Source of the DNA: Saprospiraceae bacterium
GTDB taxonomy: Bacteria > Bacteroidota > Bacteroidia > Chitinophagales > Saprospiraceae
Direction: 5' to 3'
NCBI GenBank assembly: GCA_016711125.1
Contig: JADJTQ010000003.1
Coordinates: 806,001-870,000 of the forward strand
Length of the DNA: 64,000 nt
Below the pieces are notes generated by a model, which did not search any database, was not told where the DNA came from, and saw only the letters and a list, made by a program, of their open reading frames with translations. The translations under genes and the position numbers were made by a program. Shown piece by piece: positions 18,567-28,573 of the stretch (positions are counted from its first letter, which is position 1; each line of letters begins with the position of its first letter).

Positions 18567-20129
18567 ATGATGCAAATCAAACTAACTCCTAAGCAAAAGC
18601 TGTATGCCTTGATCTCAATGTTGGGATTGTTTTGTTATGGTGATGCCTTATCGCAAATGAATTTCAGGGCCGGAATTGAATCGGCAGATCCGGTTGAGAA
18701 GAACTCTCCAATTGATTTTGACGAGAAAGTCAGATTACATAGCGACTTTCTGAAGCTTGCTTTAAGCGAGGGTGATCGCAAACTCGAACTCTATGGATAT
18801 CTCTATCTGGCCCAGGACTTTGCTTTGAACTTAGATTATACGGAAGCCACCAGATACCTTCTAGAAGCCCAGACTATCGCTGAAGAGGCTGGCCAGCCCG
18901 GATGGCTAGGCTGGGTTGTACACCGTAAAGGCGTTGTGGCAACTCGGATAAAAGATTTCCAAAAGGCCTCTGAAGAGTATGGTCTGGCAGCTACACTTTG
19001 CGCAGAAGGAGGTGACAGCCTTTGCTTGGCGGAAAGCCTGGAACAGCTAAGTCTCGTCAATGCAAGGTTGGAAAATTTTGAGAAAGCACAATACTATCAT
19101 GAAATATCGATGCCACTGATTGAAAAATACGGTGGGCAAGAGCAACTTGGAGCCGCTCTCAATAATTTTGGAATCATACACTCTATTCAGGACCATCCGG
19201 CTGAAGCCATTCCCTATTTCGAAAGATCGATTGATATCTACCATCAACTCAATAAGTACAAGGAGGAATCAAAAGCGCTAAATAATTTGGCTGATGCTTA
19301 TCGCCGGCAAAAACATTATGATCTTGCGATTGAAATTTATGAAAAATGTCTTTTGATGAATGAGGAGCATCAGATCACAGAAAATCTGATCTCCAATTAC
19401 TCAGGTCTTGTGGTCCTTTCGGAAGAACGCGGAGACTACCAGACGGCCTATGAATACATGGGCAAATACTATGACCTACGTGATAGTATAGCCGGTGAGG
19501 AAACCAATCGAAAAATTGCCGAACTGGAAGTGCAATATCAGAGTCAACGGAAGGAACTTGAACTCGAAAGAAGCAGAACAGCCCACCTGCAAACCCGGCG
19601 ATCGCTGGAAATCAGTATTCTTGTCATTATTAGTCTGTTGCTGCTTGCCGGTCTTGGAGTGTGGCGTTGGAAGACACAAACTAAAATGGTTGGAAGAGAG
19701 CTACTTCAGAACCAACGAAACCTAACTCAGCTGACAAAAATCCTTCTGACTAAAAATGAACAATTGGCATTATTAAATGAAAAAATTTCACTTGGCTCGA
19801 TTAGCAATGATGAAGAAGCTGGTTTGGGGGAGTTTGGCGACAATGTCTATGATTTAAGAATTCTTACAGATTCTGATTGGCAGGCATTTAAAAGTTCTTT
19901 TGAAAATGTATATCCGGGTTATATCAATCTCCTTCGTAAACATTATCCTTCGTTGTCGGAAGGAGAAGAACGGCTGAGTCTGCTGATTAAATTGAAACTA
20001 TCCAGCAAAGAAATCGCTTCGATCCTCGGTATCTCCCCCGATAGTGTGAAAAAGACCCGATATCGTATGCGAAAGAAGTTAGATCTCCCTGAATCTGTGA
20101 GGCTGGAAAGTGTGATCCTTGACCTGTAA
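18567..20129 (+). CDS. Membrane-anchored TPR regulator with C-terminal HTH (copy 2)
   Basis: Same architecture as 16738-18342, and similar along its whole length (ADPVEKN/ADPVDRD near the start, LNNLADAYRRQK in the repeats, LRILTDSDWQAFKSSFENVYPGYI before the HTH). The membrane helix is ISILVIISLLLLAGLGVWRW and the HTH is LSEGEERLSLLIKLKLSSKEIASILGISPDSVKKTRYRMRKKL. The start at 18567 puts a signal sequence (MMQIKLTPKQKLYALISMLG) first; an in-frame extension back to 18477 does not look coding. The tandem pair suggests gene duplication and divergence. Input signal and targets are unknown. Confidence 0.83.
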   Translation: MMQIKLTPKQKLYALISMLGLFCYGDALSQMNFRAGIESADPVEKNSPIDFDEKVRLHSDFLKLALSEGDRKLELYGYLYLAQDFALNLDYTEATRYLLEAQTIAEEAGQPGWLGWVVHRKGVVATRIKDFQKASEEYGLAATLCAEGGDSLCLAESLEQLSLVNARLENFEKAQYYHEISMPLIEKYGGQEQLGAALNNFGIIHSIQDHPAEAIPYFERSIDIYHQLNKYKEESKALNNLADAYRRQKHYDLAIEIYEKCLLMNEEHQITENLISNYSGLVVLSEERGDYQTAYEYMGKYYDLRDSIAGEETNRKIAELEVQYQSQRKELELERSRTAHLQTRRSLEISILVIISLLLLAGLGVWRWKTQTKMVGRELLQNQRNLTQLTKILLTKNEQLALLNEKISLGSISNDEEAGLGEFGDNVYDLRILTDSDWQAFKSSFENVYPGYINLLRKHYPSLSEGEERLSLLIKLKLSSKEIASILGISPDSVKKTRYRMRKKLDLPESVRLESVILDL

Positions 20130-20198
20130 TTTAAAGAGTTTAACGGCCTAGTTGATTTTCTCTAATTACTGCATGAAGTGCAATTGCAAATTTTGCAT

Positions 20199-20561
20199 CT
20201 AATACATGTCCAGACTCAACATCACCAATGTACATGCATACACGGTTTCTATACCATGCTCCTTTGCCTTTCTTGCGAGTTCCGCATTTTCAGTGCCGGG
20301 ATTAAAGATGATGCGTTTTGGACTGAGTGAGAGAATATACGAATATAGTGGGGATTGATTTTCGGCACCAACATAAAGCGTCAGGGTGTCAATATTTTCA
20401 AGTGGTGGGGTTCCTGTTTGAATGCTCGTTCCATTTATATTACCCTTGCGCAAACCAACCGCTATGGTCTCGTGACCGGCCTTAACCAACCTTTCTACCG
20501 CCGCAAAAGAATACCTGTGAGGATTCGGAGAAGCCCCTAACACCAAAGTCTTTTTTCCCAT
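20199..20561 (-). CDS. CoA-binding domain protein
   Basis: Small Rossmann-fold protein (120 residues) of the CoA_binding_2 family. The motif KKTLVLGASPNPHRYSFAAV forms the nucleotide-binding loop, and RIIFNPGTENAELARKAKEHGIE is the family's second conserved block. The biochemical role of the family is poorly known. It ends the run that includes thiolase, with a 6-bp gap, so co-transcription is likely. Confidence 0.85.
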   Translation of the reverse strand: MGKKTLVLGASPNPHRYSFAAVERLVKAGHETIAVGLRKGNINGTSIQTGTPPLENIDTLTLYVGAENQSPLYSYILSLSPKRIIFNPGTENAELARKAKEHGIETVYACTLVMLSLDMY

Positions 20562-20567
20562 ATAAGT

Positions 20568-21740
20568 TTAGGATAGCCTTTCGAAGATTCCGGCAATTCC
20601 CTGGCCTCCACCAATGCATGCAGTGACCATACCGTATTTTTGATATCTTCTGCGCATCTCACTGAGTAGCTGGGTGGTCAGTTTGGCACCGGTACACCCT
20701 AGCGGATGCCCCAGAGCGATGGCACCACCGTTTACATTAACTCTCTCAGGATCAAGATCTAACGTCCTTATAACCGCTAGAGATTGGGCTGCAAAAGCCT
20801 CATTGAGTTCGATCTGCTCGATATCGTTTTGCTGAAGCCCAGCGTATTTTAAGGCTTTTGGAATTGCAACACAGGGTCCGATACCCATGTAGAGAGGATC
20901 TACACCTCCCACATTGCAAGCTAAGAGCTGGGCAATGGGTTGTAAGTTGAGCTGCTTCATCATTTCCTCACTCATCACCAAGGCAAACGCAGCACCATCG
21001 GAAGTTTGTGAAGAATTGCCGGCGGTAACACTCCCCCCATTGGCAAATACAGGCCTTAGCTTTGCAAGTACTTCGGTGGTTGTGTCCGGTCTCACTCCTT
21101 CATCGGTATCGACAGTCCAGGAGCGCTCTTTTCGTTCATCATCATCTACATATACTTCGGTGACCTTAATGGGCACAATTTCATCTTTAAACTTGCCAGC
21201 GGCAATCGCTGCGGCAGCTTTCTGATGCGATCTGGTTGCGAAATGGTCTTGATCCTGCCGCGATATTTCGTATTTCCTGGCCACCGCTTCTGCCGTTAGA
21301 CCCATTCCGGCCAGATAAGTAGGTGTATCCTTTGCTACATTATAGTTCGGAGCTAATTTATACCCGGTCATGGGTATCATACTCATGCTCTCTGTGCCAC
21401 CAGCTATATAACAATGGCCCATTCCTGCACGGATCTTTGCCGTCGCGATAGCGATGGTCTCCAGACCTGAACCGCAATAACGGTTTACAGTCATACCTGG
21501 TACCAACTTGCCCAATGCCCTGACACTGATCATCCGTCCGATCTGCAGACCCTGCTCGCCTTCCGGATTGGCACACCCTACGATCAGATCATCGACCAAA
21601 CCTTTGTCTAACTCAGGAGTCTGACTAAGCAGATGATTGATTACTTCGATTGCCAGATCGTCTGACCGGTAGAAGCGAAAACCGCCCTTGTTTGCTTTGC
21701 CAACTGCCGATCGGTACACTTTTATGATATATGCATCCAT
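20568..21740 (-). CDS. Acetyl-CoA acyltransferase (thiolase)
   Basis: Last step of fatty-acid beta-oxidation: thiolytic cleavage of 3-ketoacyl-CoA. The 390-residue product has the acyl-accepting Cys in NRYCGSGLETIA, the His in ALGHPLGCTGAKL, NEAFAAQ, and the second catalytic Cys in ACIGGGQGIAGIFERL. It directly follows the multifunctional dehydrogenase/hydratase gene (48-bp gap), giving a two-gene FadAB-like unit. Degradative rather than biosynthetic thiolase is inferred from this pairing. Confidence 0.92.
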   Translation of the reverse strand: MDAYIIKVYRSAVGKANKGGFRFYRSDDLAIEVINHLLSQTPELDKGLVDDLIVGCANPEGEQGLQIGRMISVRALGKLVPGMTVNRYCGSGLETIAIATAKIRAGMGHCYIAGGTESMSMIPMTGYKLAPNYNVAKDTPTYLAGMGLTAEAVARKYEISRQDQDHFATRSHQKAAAAIAAGKFKDEIVPIKVTEVYVDDDERKERSWTVDTDEGVRPDTTTEVLAKLRPVFANGGSVTAGNSSQTSDGAAFALVMSEEMMKQLNLQPIAQLLACNVGGVDPLYMGIGPCVAIPKALKYAGLQQNDIEQIELNEAFAAQSLAVIRTLDLDPERVNVNGGAIALGHPLGCTGAKLTTQLLSEMRRRYQKYGMVTACIGGGQGIAGIFERLS

Positions 21741-21788
21741 GCTGTCCTTATTTCAATTTTGAAAAAACTTAAGTTAACTCAGTAACAT

Positions 21789-24004
21789 TTAATTGCGAAG
21801 TGGTTTGTTGGTTTCGAGCATGTGTTGAATTCTTTCTAAGGTTTTGGTTTCGCCACACAGACTTAAAAAGGCTTCCCTTTCCAGATCTAGATCTTTTCGT
21901 GGACTGGGAGCTACATAATTATCTGCCAATTGCAATACTTTTTCCTTGGCCTCAGTTATCGCCCGGTTAAGATTCATCACTACGGAGTCTTTGGCATTGA
22001 GATAACCCATATCAAAGGCTTCGGGTGCAGAAGTAGCTACGCTGGCCAGGGCAATCGTTTTAAAGCGTTCGATGAGTGTAGGAATTTTGACATCTCCTTC
22101 AAAAAAGAATCAGCGGTTCGAACCGCAAATTCCTTGGTGCCACCGCCACGGTATCAGGCCGACACCAACTTCGACCAGACCTATGTACGATTCTGCAGCA
22201 CAGACCGCACTATCACAATGCATGATGGTTTCGCACCCTCCGCCAAAAACGTAGCCCTGGGTGGCTGCAACGACGGGTATTTTGGAGTAACGGCATCGCA
22301 TCGTGCTATCCTGAAATAGCTTGACCGCCATATTCAGCTGATCATATTCTTGCTGAAATGCCAGCATACCAATCATCATGAGGTTGGCACCTACGGTAAA
22401 ATTTTTGGCCTGATTACCAATGACCAAGCCACGCCAGGGTCCCTCTTCGGCAATGTTGATTGCCTGATTGATGCCAGTCAGGATACCCTCGCCAATAGCG
22501 TTCATTTTACTGGTGAATTCAAGACACAAAACACCGTCACCGATGTCGTGTAAGATCACTTCATCATTTTTGAAGACGGGGGTATTTTGACGGAAATTAT
22601 CCAGATTTACCAGTCCAATTGTTCCGGGTAGTGGCTGATATTGTTTGGATAAGCTATCATAGTAGAGTCGTACTCCGTTTTCAACTTTGTAGAAGGAGCT
22701 ATGACCAGCCGCTATCATTGCTGTGACCCATTCGGCTACCTCTTCTCCCAATTCTTGTGCAGCTTCGACTCCTTCTTTGATGCCAATGATGTCCCAATAC
22801 TCAAAGGGCCCATAAGACCATGCAAATCCAGCTTTCAGGGCTGTATCGATGCTATGCAAACCGTCACAAATCTCAGGTATTCGTTTGGAGGCATAAGCAA
22901 AAGGCTGGCCAGAGATGATTTGATTAATTGTCCACCCTCATCTTCGTGTTTAAAGAGCGCTTTGATCCGATTTTCCGGATTTTCGATTTGTTTGGATATG
23001 GACAAACTAGCCAGTTTTGAAGAGACCGGTTTTTCATATTCGTGGGTCTTGAGATTTAAGGACAAGATCACGCGTTTGCCACTTTCATCTTTTTCATCAG
23101 TGGCTTTATAAAAGCCTTGTCCTGACTTGTTACCGTAGTATTTATGATCAATCAGAAACTGAAAGAAAGCCGGTAATTCCAGTTTCTGCACCTGATGGTC
23201 ATCGGGGCAATGATCAATAATGCCGGCAGTTACTTTAGCGGCTGTATCCAGGCCGACCAGGTCCCCGAGACGAAAAGTGCCGGTTTTTGGCCTTGCCAAA
23301 GCTGGTCCCGTCAGCTTATCGATATCATTGATCGATAGGTTCAGATTATCTGCCAATTGATAGATCTTGCTCATTGCATAAACACCAATGCGGTTGCCAA
23401 TAAAAGCTGGGGTGTCTTTACAAAGCACCGTCGATTTACCTAAATAGCGGTCACCAAAATCCATCATAAACTGAACAACTGTCTGATCGGTAGAGGGAGT
23501 TGGGATGATTTCCAGCAATTGTAGATATCGGGGTGGGTTGAAAAAATGGGTACCACAGAAGTGTTTTTTAAAATCTTCACTGCGTCCTTCTGCCATAAGG
23601 TGGATAGGAATGCCTGAGGTATTTGATGACACCAGAGAACCTTTTTTACGCAAACGATCTACTTTCTCAAGAATCTGTTGTTTAATGTCCAGTCTTTCAA
23701 TCACTACCTCAATGATCCAATCGCTCGAGTTAATTTTTTCAAAGTCATCTTCAAAATTTCCGGTTGAAATCCTGCTGGCATATGAAGACTTAAAAAGGGG
23801 TGCCGGTTTACTTTTTATGGCCCTGGTCAATGCCTCATTGACTAATCGATTTCGTGCTGATTTGCTGGTCTTCTCAGCCTCGGTAAGGTCAAATGGTACA
23901 ATATCGAGGAGTAACACATCCATGCCGATATTGGCGAGGTGACATGCGATACCCGAACCCATGATACCCGATCCCAATACTGCTACTTGCTTAATATGTC
24001 TCAT
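21789..24004 (-). CDS. 3-Hydroxyacyl-CoA dehydrogenase / enoyl-CoA hydratase fusion (several frameshifts)
   Basis: Bifunctional beta-oxidation enzyme in the Bacteroidota order, with the dehydrogenase first. The Rossmann motif VAVLGSGIMGSGIACHLANIG opens the protein, the 3HCDH domain follows (HFFNPPRYLQLLEI, FIGNRIGVYAM), and the crotonase part comes later (GYVFGGGCETIMHCD). Raw frames break near 22895 (restored: LLLYASKRIPEICDGLHSIDTAL), near 22148 (VGLIP then GGGGTKEFAVRTADS; two bases missing) and in the A-run at 22101-22106. Together these lose three or more bases. The rebuilt protein of about 740 residues is complete, so error is more likely than decay. Confidence 0.85.
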
Positions 24005-24333
24005 ACAGATGGATAATATAATAGTTGACTCAAAGTAAAAAAATGCTTAAGGATTGCATGCGCACAATGCTTTAATCAGTCAATGAGTTGACGATGTGTC
24101 AGTAATTTAAGTTCGAAATCATCTTTGAAACGAACTTCGTCCTTCCGCTATTTGAAAATTCCTTCATAAAATAATAATAAATGGCCGGGCAAAAGCATTA
24201 CTAGTGCAGATTTCTGGCAGTATCGAGAGAAAACTTACCTAATCTTTACATTAATTTTTACTGTAATATATAATTGGCAAGAATATTGCTACTTACTCAT
24301 TACATATTTTTCTAATATAAAAGATCCACTTTC
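24005..24333. other. Intergenic region, no gene seen
   Basis: An AT-rich divergent spacer of 329 bp between the beta-oxidation gene and exbB. No structured RNA, clear -7 box or repeat was recognised. Confidence 0.5.
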
Positions 24334-25019
24334 ATGAGTATGCGTATGTTGTTACTTCAGGTTGCGACAGATCTGGAACCCGAGGTTGAGTCACAGAGTT
24401 TTTTGACTTAATCGCCAAGGGTGGCCCGATCGGTGTAGCTATTGTTGCCGTTTTGATCGTACTTTCGATTATCGCGTTTTACATCTTTATCGAGCGTTGG
24501 CTCACTATACAAAGGGCGGGTCGGGTTGATCAGAATTTTATGAATAATATCCGCGCCAGTGTACAGGCGGGAAATATACCTTCAGCCAGAGCGCTGTGTC
24601 AGAACACCGATAGCCCGGCAGCCAGAATGATCGAAAAAGGTTTACAGCGGATTGGAAAGCCACTGCGTGATATTGATGCTGCGATTGAAAATGTCGGAAA
24701 TCTGGAGCTTTTTAAGCTCGAAAAGAACTTATCAACGCTGGCAAGTATCGCCGGTGCTGCGCCGATGATCGGTTTTTTTGGCACGGTGACCGGTATGATC
24801 CTGGCCTTCTATACCATGGCTACGGAAGAGACGGTAACTCCCGATGTGCTTGCTGCCGGTATTTATCAGGCTTTGATCACCACAGCTTTTGGTTTATTTA
24901 TAGGGATTCTGGCGTTTGTCGGCTACAATATTCTGGTTTCAAATGTTGATAAAGTGGTGTACAAAATGGAACGTACGACGATGGAATTCATGGATTTGTT
25001 GCAAGAGCCGGCAGCGTAA
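24334..25019 (+). CDS. exbB: ExbB/TolQ proton-channel protein (one frameshift)
   Basis: Inner-membrane proton-channel subunit that powers TonB. The ATG at 24334 begins MSMRMLLLQVATDLEPEVESQS; one T is missing in the T-run at 24399-24404, after which FDLIAKGGPIGVAIVAVLIVL continues in the frame that is open to 25019. Three membrane segments are visible (GVAIVAVLIVLSIIAFYIF; ASIAGAAPMIGFFGTVTGMI; ALITTAFGLFIGILAFVGYN), with the conserved GTVTGM motif in the second. It heads an exbB-exbD-tonB operon. Confidence 0.9.
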
Positions 25020-25050
25020 AAATTTAGATACAAACTAACTCAGAAAAAAG

Positions 25051-25455
25051 ATGGCACTCAAGAAAAGAAATAAAGTAAGCGCCGAGTTTAGTATGTCTTC
25101 ATTGACGGATATCATTTTTTTACTATTGATATTTTTCATGTTGACTTCGACCTTAGTCAGTCAGAATGCCTTAAATCTTAAACTTCCGAGCTCTTCTTCA
25201 AAAACGGTAGCTCCTCAATCGATGTCAGTTTCAATCGAGAAGGAGGGCCGTTTTTACTTCAATGGGAAGCGAATGAGCCTTGGAGAGGTGGAAAAAGGAG
25301 TACGTGCAGCTATTCGAGGCACTAAGGACCGCCAAAACCTGACTGCTACTATCTTTGCCGAAATGGGCACCCCGGTCGAGTACGTTGTGCAAGTTTTGGA
25401 TATGGCCAATCGTTTGAAGATTCAGGCAATCATGGCAGTTGAACCGGTTAAGTAA
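25051..25455 (+). CDS. exbD: ExbD/TolR biopolymer transport protein
   Basis: Partner of ExbB, with one N-terminal membrane helix and a periplasmic domain. The 134-residue product shows FSMSSLTDIIFLLLIFFMLTS, where the Asp of LTDIIF is the proton-path residue, followed by the short alpha/beta domain. It lies 31 bp after exbB and 67 bp before tonB. Bacteroidota often carry two exbD genes in such operons; only one is here. Confidence 0.93.
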   Translation: MALKKRNKVSAEFSMSSLTDIIFLLLIFFMLTSTLVSQNALNLKLPSSSSKTVAPQSMSVSIEKEGRFYFNGKRMSLGEVEKGVRAAIRGTKDRQNLTATIFAEMGTPVEYVVQVLDMANRLKIQAIMAVEPVK

Positions 25456-25522
25456 GAAGATTTAACAATATTTTAGGCAAGTGGATCTGGCATCAATCGT
25501 TCTTGTTATTAAATAACTCATC

Positions 25523-26431
25523 ATGGAAGAGACCAAATCAAACGACAAGGATCGCAAAAAAGGGATGATCACCAGTTTTACAGTACATGCTGTGCTGTTG
25601 ATTTTGGCATTAATTCCATTGATGGATTATCAGGTGCCACCCCCGGGACAACCAGGCGTGCTCGTCAGTTTTGGGGCTCCCGACATGGGTAGTGGTGATG
25701 ACCGACCCGACACCCAACAAGAGGAAGAAGTTGACCCTGCGCCACCTTCGGAAGATGAGAAAGTCGAAGAAGAAGTTGTGGACGAACCCGAAGTTGAGGA
25801 GGTAAAGCCGGAAGCAACCCCGCCCCCTCAACCTGAGGCAGCCAAAGAAATTGTGACCAAAGATGAACCAGATCTGGTCGCCATTCAGAAGAAAAAACAA
25901 GAGGAAGACGCCCGCAAGCGAGAAGAAGTGGCAGAAAGACAGAAAAGGGTAGAGGAGGCTAAAAAGAAAGCGGAAGCTGAAGCCGAAGCCAAAAAGCAAG
26001 CGGAGGCAGAGGCTCAGAAAAAAGCTGAGTACGAGAAAGCAAAAAAACAATTTGGGGATAGTTTTGGAGGAGGCAAAGGTAAAACGGATAAGCCGGGAAA
26101 CCAGGGTGATCCTAACGGAGACCCGGATGCCAAAAAATTGGAAGGAATCAGTACCGGGTCGGGCATGGTCGGAGGTGGCCTTGGCGATCGTGGAGTACTA
26201 TTCGAGCCCAAAATCAGCGATAATTCACAAAAAACAGGTACGGTGGTCATTAGGGTATGTGTGGATCGAAATGGAGAAGTAGTCAGTGCTGACTATACCC
26301 AAAAAGGTTCTACCACGGCCGATAGTGAGTTACGTCAAATTGCGATCAACAGCTCGAAAAAATTTAGATTTTCAAAAAGCTCAGTTGATAAGCAGTGTGG
26401 TACCATTACTATCGATTTTAAAGTGCGTTGA
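25523..26431 (+). CDS. TonB-like energy transducer
   Basis: Spans the periplasm to pass proton-motive energy to outer-membrane receptors. The 302-residue product has a cytoplasmic start, a membrane helix (MITSFTVHAVLLILALIPLM), a Pro/Glu-rich spacer, a long Ala/Lys/Glu coiled coil (about residues 125-180), a Gly-rich hinge and a C-terminal domain GTVVIRVCVDRNGEVVSADY...TITIDFKV typical of TonB-type C-terminal domains. Last gene of the exb operon before folC. Confidence 0.88.
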   Translation: MEETKSNDKDRKKGMITSFTVHAVLLILALIPLMDYQVPPPGQPGVLVSFGAPDMGSGDDRPDTQQEEEVDPAPPSEDEKVEEEVVDEPEVEEVKPEATPPPQPEAAKEIVTKDEPDLVAIQKKKQEEDARKREEVAERQKRVEEAKKKAEAEAEAKKQAEAEAQKKAEYEKAKKQFGDSFGGGKGKTDKPGNQGDPNGDPDAKKLEGISTGSGMVGGGLGDRGVLFEPKISDNSQKTGTVVIRVCVDRNGEVVSADYTQKGSTTADSELRQIAINSSKKFRFSKSSVDKQCGTITIDFKVR

Positions 26432-26467
26432 GAAAACTAACTTTCATTTTCATCGCATTTTAGAGGA

Positions 26468-27769
26468 ATGACCTATAAGCAGTGTCTGGATTTTTTGTAC
26501 AGTCAGTTGCCGATGTACCAAAGAGATGGTAGCTCGGCATTTAAAAAGGATCTCACCAACACCAGGGCCCTTTGCGAAGCCCTGAAAAACCCACAGGACC
26601 AATTCAGATCCATCCATGTGGCGGGTACCAATGGCAAAGGATCTACCTGCCATCTTATAGCAGCAATACTGCAGGCTGAAGGCTATAAAGTAGGCTTGTA
26701 CACCTCGCCTCACTATTTTGATTTTCGTGAGCGAATCAAGATCAATGGTAAGTACATCAGTAAGCAAGCGGTTAGGGGTTTTGTGGTGAGGCTTGAACAG
26801 CGGATTCTGCAAATCGAACCTTCATTCTTTGAGCTGACCGTGGCCATGGCCTTTGACTATTTTGGCAGAAACAAAGTAGATTTTGCGGTCATCGAGACTG
26901 GCTTGGGCGGGCGCTTAGATTCTACCAATATTGTCACTCCGTTGATTTCGGTTATCACCAATATTAGTTTCGATCATCAGTCGATGTTAGGAGATAGCCT
27001 GCCACTGATCGCCGGTGAAAAAGCAGGAATCATTAAGGAAGGTGTGCCAGTGGTCATTGGTGAAAGTAGTGAAGAAACCGATTTTGTCTTCATTCAAAAA
27101 GCTCGTCAGGTGGGGGCAACCATTTTTTTTGCAGATGACCTGATCGCGGTCAGCAACGAGACATGGGCTCATAATCATCTTACCATCGATGCTGAGCTGC
27201 TCAATAAAGATTCCTTATACAGACTTCAGATTGGATTGGTTGGCCAGTATCAGCTGCTTAATATCAAAACGGTCCTTGCTGCTCTTCATGTATTGTGTGA
27301 TTCAACTGGCCTACACCTGTCGGAGGACGCCATAAGAAATGGGTCATCCCAGGTAGTCAGACTTACCCGGATGCAGGGTAGGTGGCAGAAACTCCGGGAA
27401 AAACCACTGGTTATCGCCGATAGTGGTCATAATCCTTCGGGCCTATCACTTACTATGAAGCAATTGGAAACAATGGATAAGGGCACACTTAGAATGGTCT
27501 TTGGAGTCTCGAAAGACAAAACCTATGATGAAATGCTTGCTATTTTACCAAAGGATGCACTCTATTACTGGTGTGCTGCCGATTTACCACGTTCATTATC
27601 AGCCTTTGACCTGAAGCAGGCAGGAGCAAGATTTGCTTTAAATGGCGCTGAATTTTCATCCGTCGAGATTGCACTTCGTGCTGCAATCAGTGATTCGCAG
27701 ATGGATGATCTTGTTTTTGTGGGTGGGAGCTCCTTTGTAGTGGGAGAAGTCTTGATGTTATTGCTTTAA
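26468..27769 (+). CDS. folC: Folylpolyglutamate / dihydrofolate synthase FolC
   Basis: Adds glutamate to dihydropteroate and folates. The 433-residue protein carries the ATP loop HVAGTNGKGSTCHLIAAIL, the second Mur-ligase-type block FAVIETGLGGRLDSTNIV, and GEKAGIIKEGVPVVIGE. It follows tonB by 36 bp and probably shares its transcript. Its 3' end overlaps the convergent SDR gene by 12 bp. Confidence 0.93.
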   Translation: MTYKQCLDFLYSQLPMYQRDGSSAFKKDLTNTRALCEALKNPQDQFRSIHVAGTNGKGSTCHLIAAILQAEGYKVGLYTSPHYFDFRERIKINGKYISKQAVRGFVVRLEQRILQIEPSFFELTVAMAFDYFGRNKVDFAVIETGLGGRLDSTNIVTPLISVITNISFDHQSMLGDSLPLIAGEKAGIIKEGVPVVIGESSEETDFVFIQKARQVGATIFFADDLIAVSNETWAHNHLTIDAELLNKDSLYRLQIGLVGQYQLLNIKTVLAALHVLCDSTGLHLSEDAIRNGSSQVVRLTRMQGRWQKLREKPLVIADSGHNPSGLSLTMKQLETMDKGTLRMVFGVSKDKTYDEMLAILPKDALYYWCAADLPRSLSAFDLKQAGARFALNGAEFSSVEIALRAAISDSQMDDLVFVGGSSFVVGEVLMLLL

Positions 27770-28573
27770 TGAATATCGGTTCATCATCAGTTTTTCAAAC
27801 ATTTTTCTCGGTAGATAGCGCTTAAGTGAAGTTCCCAGTTTTTGGAAGGGTCGGGCCACTACATACTTTGATTGAAGCTTTGACTGATTAACCAATTTTT
27901 CGATCAATAAGGCCACATCAATCGCTTCGATACCGGTTCCTACTTCCGTATTGATTATTTTCTCAGCGACAGATATCTCTGGTTGGTAATGAGAGTCAGC
28001 GGGAATATGTGACACCCGGTTTGATGTGATGTCGGTGCGAATGGAACCAGGCTGCACGGTACAAACCTGGATGTTAAATTTAGCCACTTCGGTTCGAAGC
28101 GATTCGGTCAAACCTTCCACTGCAAACTTGCTTGCGCTGTAAATGGAGCGGTAAGGCAGACCCATAAGTCCGGCTATGCTACTGATGTTGATGATCTTAC
28201 CCGACCTTTGCGCTCGCATGTGAGGAAGTACCGCCTGACTCAGGCGAAGTACACCCCCAAAATTGGTCTCCATAACCGTCTTGATATTGGACTCGGGTGC
28301 TTCCTCAAATGAACTAATCATCCCGATACCGGCATTGTTCACGAGCACATCAATCTTACCCTCCCTATCGATGATGTCTGTTATGGTTTTCTTTATCGAG
28401 AGACGGTCATTTACATCCAGTTGCACCCAACTAAAGACTTGTCCATTTTGGTTAAGATTCCGGCTAGACCCATAGACTTTATGCCCACAGTGACTTAGAT
28501 GGGTCGCAATACTATGGCCAATACCGCCCGTTGCCCCGGTGACTAAAATGACCATTGGTTGGGGATTTTTCAT
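27758..28573 (-). CDS. Short-chain dehydrogenase/reductase
   Basis: NAD(P)-dependent oxidoreductase of the classical SDR type, 271 residues. The cofactor loop is TGATGGIGHSIATHL, the NNAG motif is LVNNAGIGMIS, and the catalytic Ser-Tyr-Lys set lies in INISSIAGLMGLPYRSIYSASKFAVEG. The substrate is unknown. Its ATG overlaps the stop of the upstream tocopherol-cyclase-like gene (ATGA), so the two are translationally coupled. Confidence 0.9.
   Translation of the reverse strand: MKNPQPMVILVTGATGGIGHSIATHLSHCGHKVYGSSRNLNQNGQVFSWVQLDVNDRLSIKKTITDIIDREGKIDVLVNNAGIGMISSFEEAPESNIKTVMETNFGGVLRLSQAVLPHMRAQRSGKIINISSIAGLMGLPYRSIYSASKFAVEGLTESLRTEVAKFNIQVCTVQPGSIRTDITSNRVSHIPADSHYQPEISVAEKIINTEVGTGIEAIDVALLIEKLVNQSKLQSKYVVARPFQKLGTSLKRYLPRKMFEKLMMNRYSLKQ

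Noticed and set aside
25610..26050. 146-codon minus-strand frame rich in Phe and Leu
   Set aside because: Mirror of the Lys/Glu-rich coiled coil of the TonB-like gene; the apparent hydrophobicity is an artefact of codon complement.
27758..27769. Twelve-base overlap of folC and SDR 3' ends considered as a sign of error
   Set aside because: Short convergent overlaps are common, and both proteins end normally for their families.
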